Source: Saccoglossus kowalevskii
Lineage: Eukaryota; Hemichordata; Enteropneusta; Harrimaniidae
Assembly: GCF_000003605.2 (NCBI RefSeq)
Contig: NW_003115952.1
Location: forward strand, 120,473 to 167,386
Reading direction: 5' to 3'
DNA length: 46,914 nucleotides
Part shown: positions 45,201-46,914 of the stretch, one piece after another
Numbering within the stretch: position 1 is the stretch's first letter
How the letters are laid out: every line of letters starts with the position of its first letter
The notes under the pieces: generated by a model
The model's input: only the letters and a program-made list of their open reading frames with translations
Told to the model about the DNA's origin: nothing
Databases searched by the model: none
Program-made: the position numbers and the translations under genes

Positions 45201-46375
45201 TTAACAACTGGCATATTTAGGGTGGAGATTATAAACATATATTACAGGAATATGACAAATAGATTGTATTTAGTAGTGGCAGCTTTGCAAGGCTTTAACC
45301 GTCTAAGACACATCACTGGTAATCACGTGATCATGTCAACGACTGCAGCAATTGTAAGGGGAGAACCAGAGAACGGTGCAGCGAGGGTTTACGTCAGCTG
45401 ACTGCTTGTGTGAATAAAGGTGGACTATCTGTAATGAACTTATGTGTGTTCATTTGGGTTCCCTGATCATTGAACTCAACGCTGTGTTCATATCACTATT
45501 ACACTCATTCCATCATTTCTCGCATAATTCACGAAAATTTAAATAGGTATTAGTTTTGTCAACAAAACCAACCATTGATCATTTGAGAGGTTCAGAATAT
45601 CAAATGGAATTATTTCAACATCTAACCAATACAAAATAAGTTCAAACATCTCACCTTCTTCTGTCGGTAATTAACTGCCTCGGTGACACGTTGTACAGAC
45701 TCATCGTACACACTTTCTGCATCTAGTTTAGAATCGTACTCCAATACGCTTTTAATTTCACGTTGGTCACGTGTCTGTGCCAGCAAATCAGCAGCAAACT
45801 GTTCACATCTGATAGACATCTCTTCGTACTCTTGTGAAAACTCGTATTCTTCTTTACTCAACTTTCGTAATGTCACGCTTAACTGAATACGACGGAGTGA
45901 AAACATTAAATTAAACTGAACATTTATTTTTTTAATGAGGTTATTTAATGCTACACGTGAATGCACACATTCGAATAGTATTTGTCGTAGAATAAATATA
46001 TTTTTAGCACATAACATAGTATTAGTTCTAATAAGTACATATTTCTAATGCCGATTGTATTGTGCGCATCAGAACAATCATTGCGCATGCGCGTGTTAGA
46101 GTCTGTCATTGTTTCATTGAGCGTTGCAAAACCCATCCATATTGTCATTCATATGTTTAGGTACAAATGTTTCATGGAACTGGAGTAATATATTGTTGAA
46201 TACTTACAACAAAAGCATCACCGATAGGGTCAACTGAGGTCAGTGAAATGTATGCTTCGCTGGACAGTGCTTGGTAGATATGCAATCGCGTTAATGATGA
46301 TTGTAATGAACTTGGCTCCGATCTTGGGGATACCACTGCCGGGTCTGGCATTACAGCTCCGTAATCAAGAAGAAG
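36269..46375 (-). CDS. TRPC: TRPC (TRPC4/5-like) cation channel, C-terminal ~826 residues, 11 exons
   Basis: Exons in order: 46375-46208, 45882-45655, 44747-44614, 44299-44081, 41062-40923, 40473-39791, 39238-39043, 38895-38728, 38166-38125, 37011-36887, 36647-36269 (TGA at 36269-36271). Domains: the TRPC linker ([20 protein letters not shown]), a pre-S1 hydrophobic segment, S1 ([13 protein letters not shown]), S2 ([17 protein letters not shown]), S3 ([15 protein letters not shown]), S4 ([16 protein letters not shown]), S5 ([13 protein letters not shown]), pore helix LFWSLF, S6 ([16 protein letters not shown]) and the TRP boxes (EWKFYR, LPVPFNI). The C-terminal helix is [14 protein letters not shown]. 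The pore Cys pair of TRPC1/4/5 is present ([10 protein letters not shown]). The family forms tetrameric Ca2+-permeable plasma-membrane channels downstream of phospholipase C. Oddities: a surplus base in exon 44299-44081, about 115 extra residues between S3 and S4, and Asp residues at the filter. The ankyrin repeats lie to the right of the window. Confidence 0.93.
37121..37183. repeat. Target site duplication, left copy, of the LINE at 37184-38002
   Basis: 63 bases identical to 38003-38065 (62 if the first T belongs to the ATT tail). They begin TAAGTGTGAGAGGTGATAGA and end CTTACTACGATAA, and the flanks diverge immediately outside. Confidence 0.93.
37184..38002 (+). mobile_element. 5'-truncated CR1/L2/Jockey-group LINE in a TRPC intron
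   Basis: It encodes the end of a non-LTR reverse transcriptase ORF. An upstream frame ([20 protein letters not shown], about 37280-37340) shifts by one base near 37379 into 37421-37912 ([56 protein letters not shown], stop). A short 3' UTR and an ATT tail (37980-38002) follow. The 63 bp duplication on both sides marks the boundaries. It lies antisense to TRPC between exons 38125 and 37011. The frameshift and truncation make it non-autonomous. Confidence 0.92.
38003..38065. repeat. Target site duplication, right copy
   Basis: Identical to 37121-37183. It ends about 60 bp from the 42 bp TRPC exon at 38125-38166. Confidence 0.93.
38256..38305. mobile_element. One-ended TTAA MITE family M fragment
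   Basis: TTAA (38252-38255) is followed by AGCGGGGGAGTCGTCACCTG and TGCATGCGTTAGATGGCCAT, as at the left end of the copy at 44361-44494. The opposite end is missing. It lies in the TRPC intron 38167-38727. Confidence 0.65.
38347..38693 (+). repeat. Interspersed repeat family R2, copy 2, with perfect 19 bp hairpin
   Basis: Matches 30463-30866 over its length. The end forms a stem: AGGTTATTACGAGGATACC (38617-38635) pairs perfectly with 38672-38690. It lies in a TRPC intron and ends about 35 bp from the donor side of exon 38895-38728. Confidence 0.8.
39334..39630. mobile_element. TTAA-flanked palindromic MITE, related end design
   Basis: 297 bp flanked by TTAA (39330-39333 and 39631-39634). 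The left end AGCGCGGTGGTTGTCGCGCT and the right end AGCGCAACGACTACCGCCCT are imperfect reverse complements. Located in the TRPC intron 39239-39790. No coding capacity; overlapping open frames are spurious. Confidence 0.8.
41246..41410 (-). mobile_element. Probable tRNA-derived SINE with 14 bp target duplication
   Basis: On the minus strand the 5' part carries a Pol III B box (GGTTCGAGTC, at about 41350-41359) downstream of a tRNA-like stretch (GTGGCGTGAAGCTAGGCG). The T stem does not pair, so it is not a functional tRNA. The flanks share TTGCTTTTTTTTCT (41232-41245 and 41411-41424), read as a target duplication. It lies in the TRPC intron 41063-44080. Confidence 0.6.
41640..41833 (+). mobile_element. 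Probable retroelement 3' end with (ATT)n tail
   Basis: An inverted pair (GGGAAATAGA near 41680 and TCTGTTTCCC near 41717-41726) precedes TCTATGGCAAATAAAC and about seven ATT units (41811-41833). This resembles the 3' end at 21893-21914. No RT residues are seen. Confidence 0.4.
41834..44080. other. Remainder of the longest TRPC intron
   Basis: AT-rich, with no coding exon in TRPC phase and no clear RNA gene. Short open frames (for example 43256-43540) are not protein-like. TRPC phase closes exactly between exons 44081 and 41062, so no missing exon is required here. Confidence 0.5.
44361..44494. mobile_element. TTAA-flanked palindromic MITE family M, copy 2
   Basis: 134 bp between TTAA (44357-44360) and TTAA (44495-44498). 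The left end AGCTGAGGAGTCTTCACCTG and right end CAGGTGACGATCCTCCCGCT are inverted copies. The interior has TCAGATGGCCATAGCGTG and CTACCCATGAGCC, shared with 12981-13137. Located in the short TRPC intron 44300-44613, of which it makes up nearly half. Confidence 0.85.
45077..45194. repeat. 54 bp tandem duplication
   Basis: Two units of 54 bp (45077-45130 and 45131-45184) differ by a single base (CACGTG versus CACGTT). A partial third unit starts at 45185 (AGACTATTGTT). Located in TRPC intron 44748-45654. Confidence 0.9.
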
Positions 46376-46914
46376 CTACAAAATGAAATGACGTCAGTGC
46401 TCAGCATCATTTACATTTACATAATAATATGTATTGTCTCATCGGAAAATGTGTTTACATCTGGTTATAACAATGAATATGTTTAAAATAAGAAATTAGG
46501 TATATATACATTTAACTGGTTTTATAAATTGTGAGTATGCACTATTCAACTCTATGACCTTAAGGTAGCGGGACTATTATTTGCATACTTATTTTCATCT
46601 TCTAATTGTGACTAAATGACTACAAATAGACCCGGGAAAGTATATATTTTTAGAATCGCCTAACTTCAAGCTTTTCACAAGTGTATTTTGCATGCCCGTA
46701 TCTGCAATCTACGACGCGTTACTCAATCAAAGTTGAAAAATTACTTTTTCTGTAAAAAAAATAATTACGCATTTATGCTGGCGATAAGAAGTATTTTTTT
46801 CACTTTTCCTAGTTGTTCAATAGTCTGGTAAATTGAATGTGTCTGGTTAGTTATATTCAAGCAACGCGTTTTAAAAAATAGTGTCCTGAATTTCAATTAC
46901 TGTTTTAGTCGCAT
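46376..46914. other. TRPC intron at the right edge
   Basis: The acceptor of exon 46375-46208 begins this stretch. No further exon is recognisable up to the window end, and the upstream TRPC exons lie beyond it. Confidence 0.5.

Noticed and set aside
46555..46600. CCTTAAGGTAGCGGGACT resembles the conserved AAGGTAGC segment of mitochondrial 16S rRNA, so a NUMT was considered.
   Set aside because: Only about eight to ten bases agree convincingly and the flanks do not extend the match.

Overview
This is a stretch of AT-rich animal nuclear DNA. The genes are split into many short exons with GT-AG introns, and introns and spacers are packed with interspersed repeats. Gene content (a TBC1D23 orthologue and a TRPC cation channel) together with LINE remnants and many short inverted-repeat elements point to a bilaterian invertebrate. 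I cannot name the phylum from the sequence alone.

Layout. (1) 271-12320, minus strand: the first eight coding exons (358 codons) of TBC1D23, a Golgi tethering protein. The gene runs off the left edge. (2) 12321-22840: a 10.5 kb spacer without a convincing gene. It holds a tandem array of about 222 bp period, interrupted by a 1.1 kb DNA element with perfect 32 bp terminal inverted repeats, plus several MITE-like elements. (3) 22841-29677, plus strand: a complete six-exon gene for a 213-residue coiled-coil protein that I do not recognise. It is divergent from TBC1D23. (4) 29678-36268: spacer between convergent genes, with repeats and one possible orphan exon. (5) 36269-46375, minus strand: the last eleven coding exons (about 826 residues) of a TRPC4/5-like cation channel. 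The N-terminal ankyrin region lies beyond the right edge.

The exon structures of the three genes were worked out by hand from splice signals, reading phase and family similarity. Phase closes across every junction, apart from one surplus base in TRPC exon 44081-44299. The channel has three notable features: an insertion of roughly 115 residues between S3 and S4, an Asp-rich stretch at the selectivity filter, and the apparent +1 frameshift just before S1.

Mobile DNA is the other theme. There is a 5'-truncated LINE with a perfect target duplication of about 63 bp inside a TRPC intron, a second LINE 3' end with a pentanucleotide tail, and a tRNA-like SINE with a 14 bp duplication. There are also several TTAA- or TA-flanked palindromic element families. 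No bacterial-type operons, CRISPR arrays or clear functional RNA genes were seen. The genes show no evident functional link to each other.
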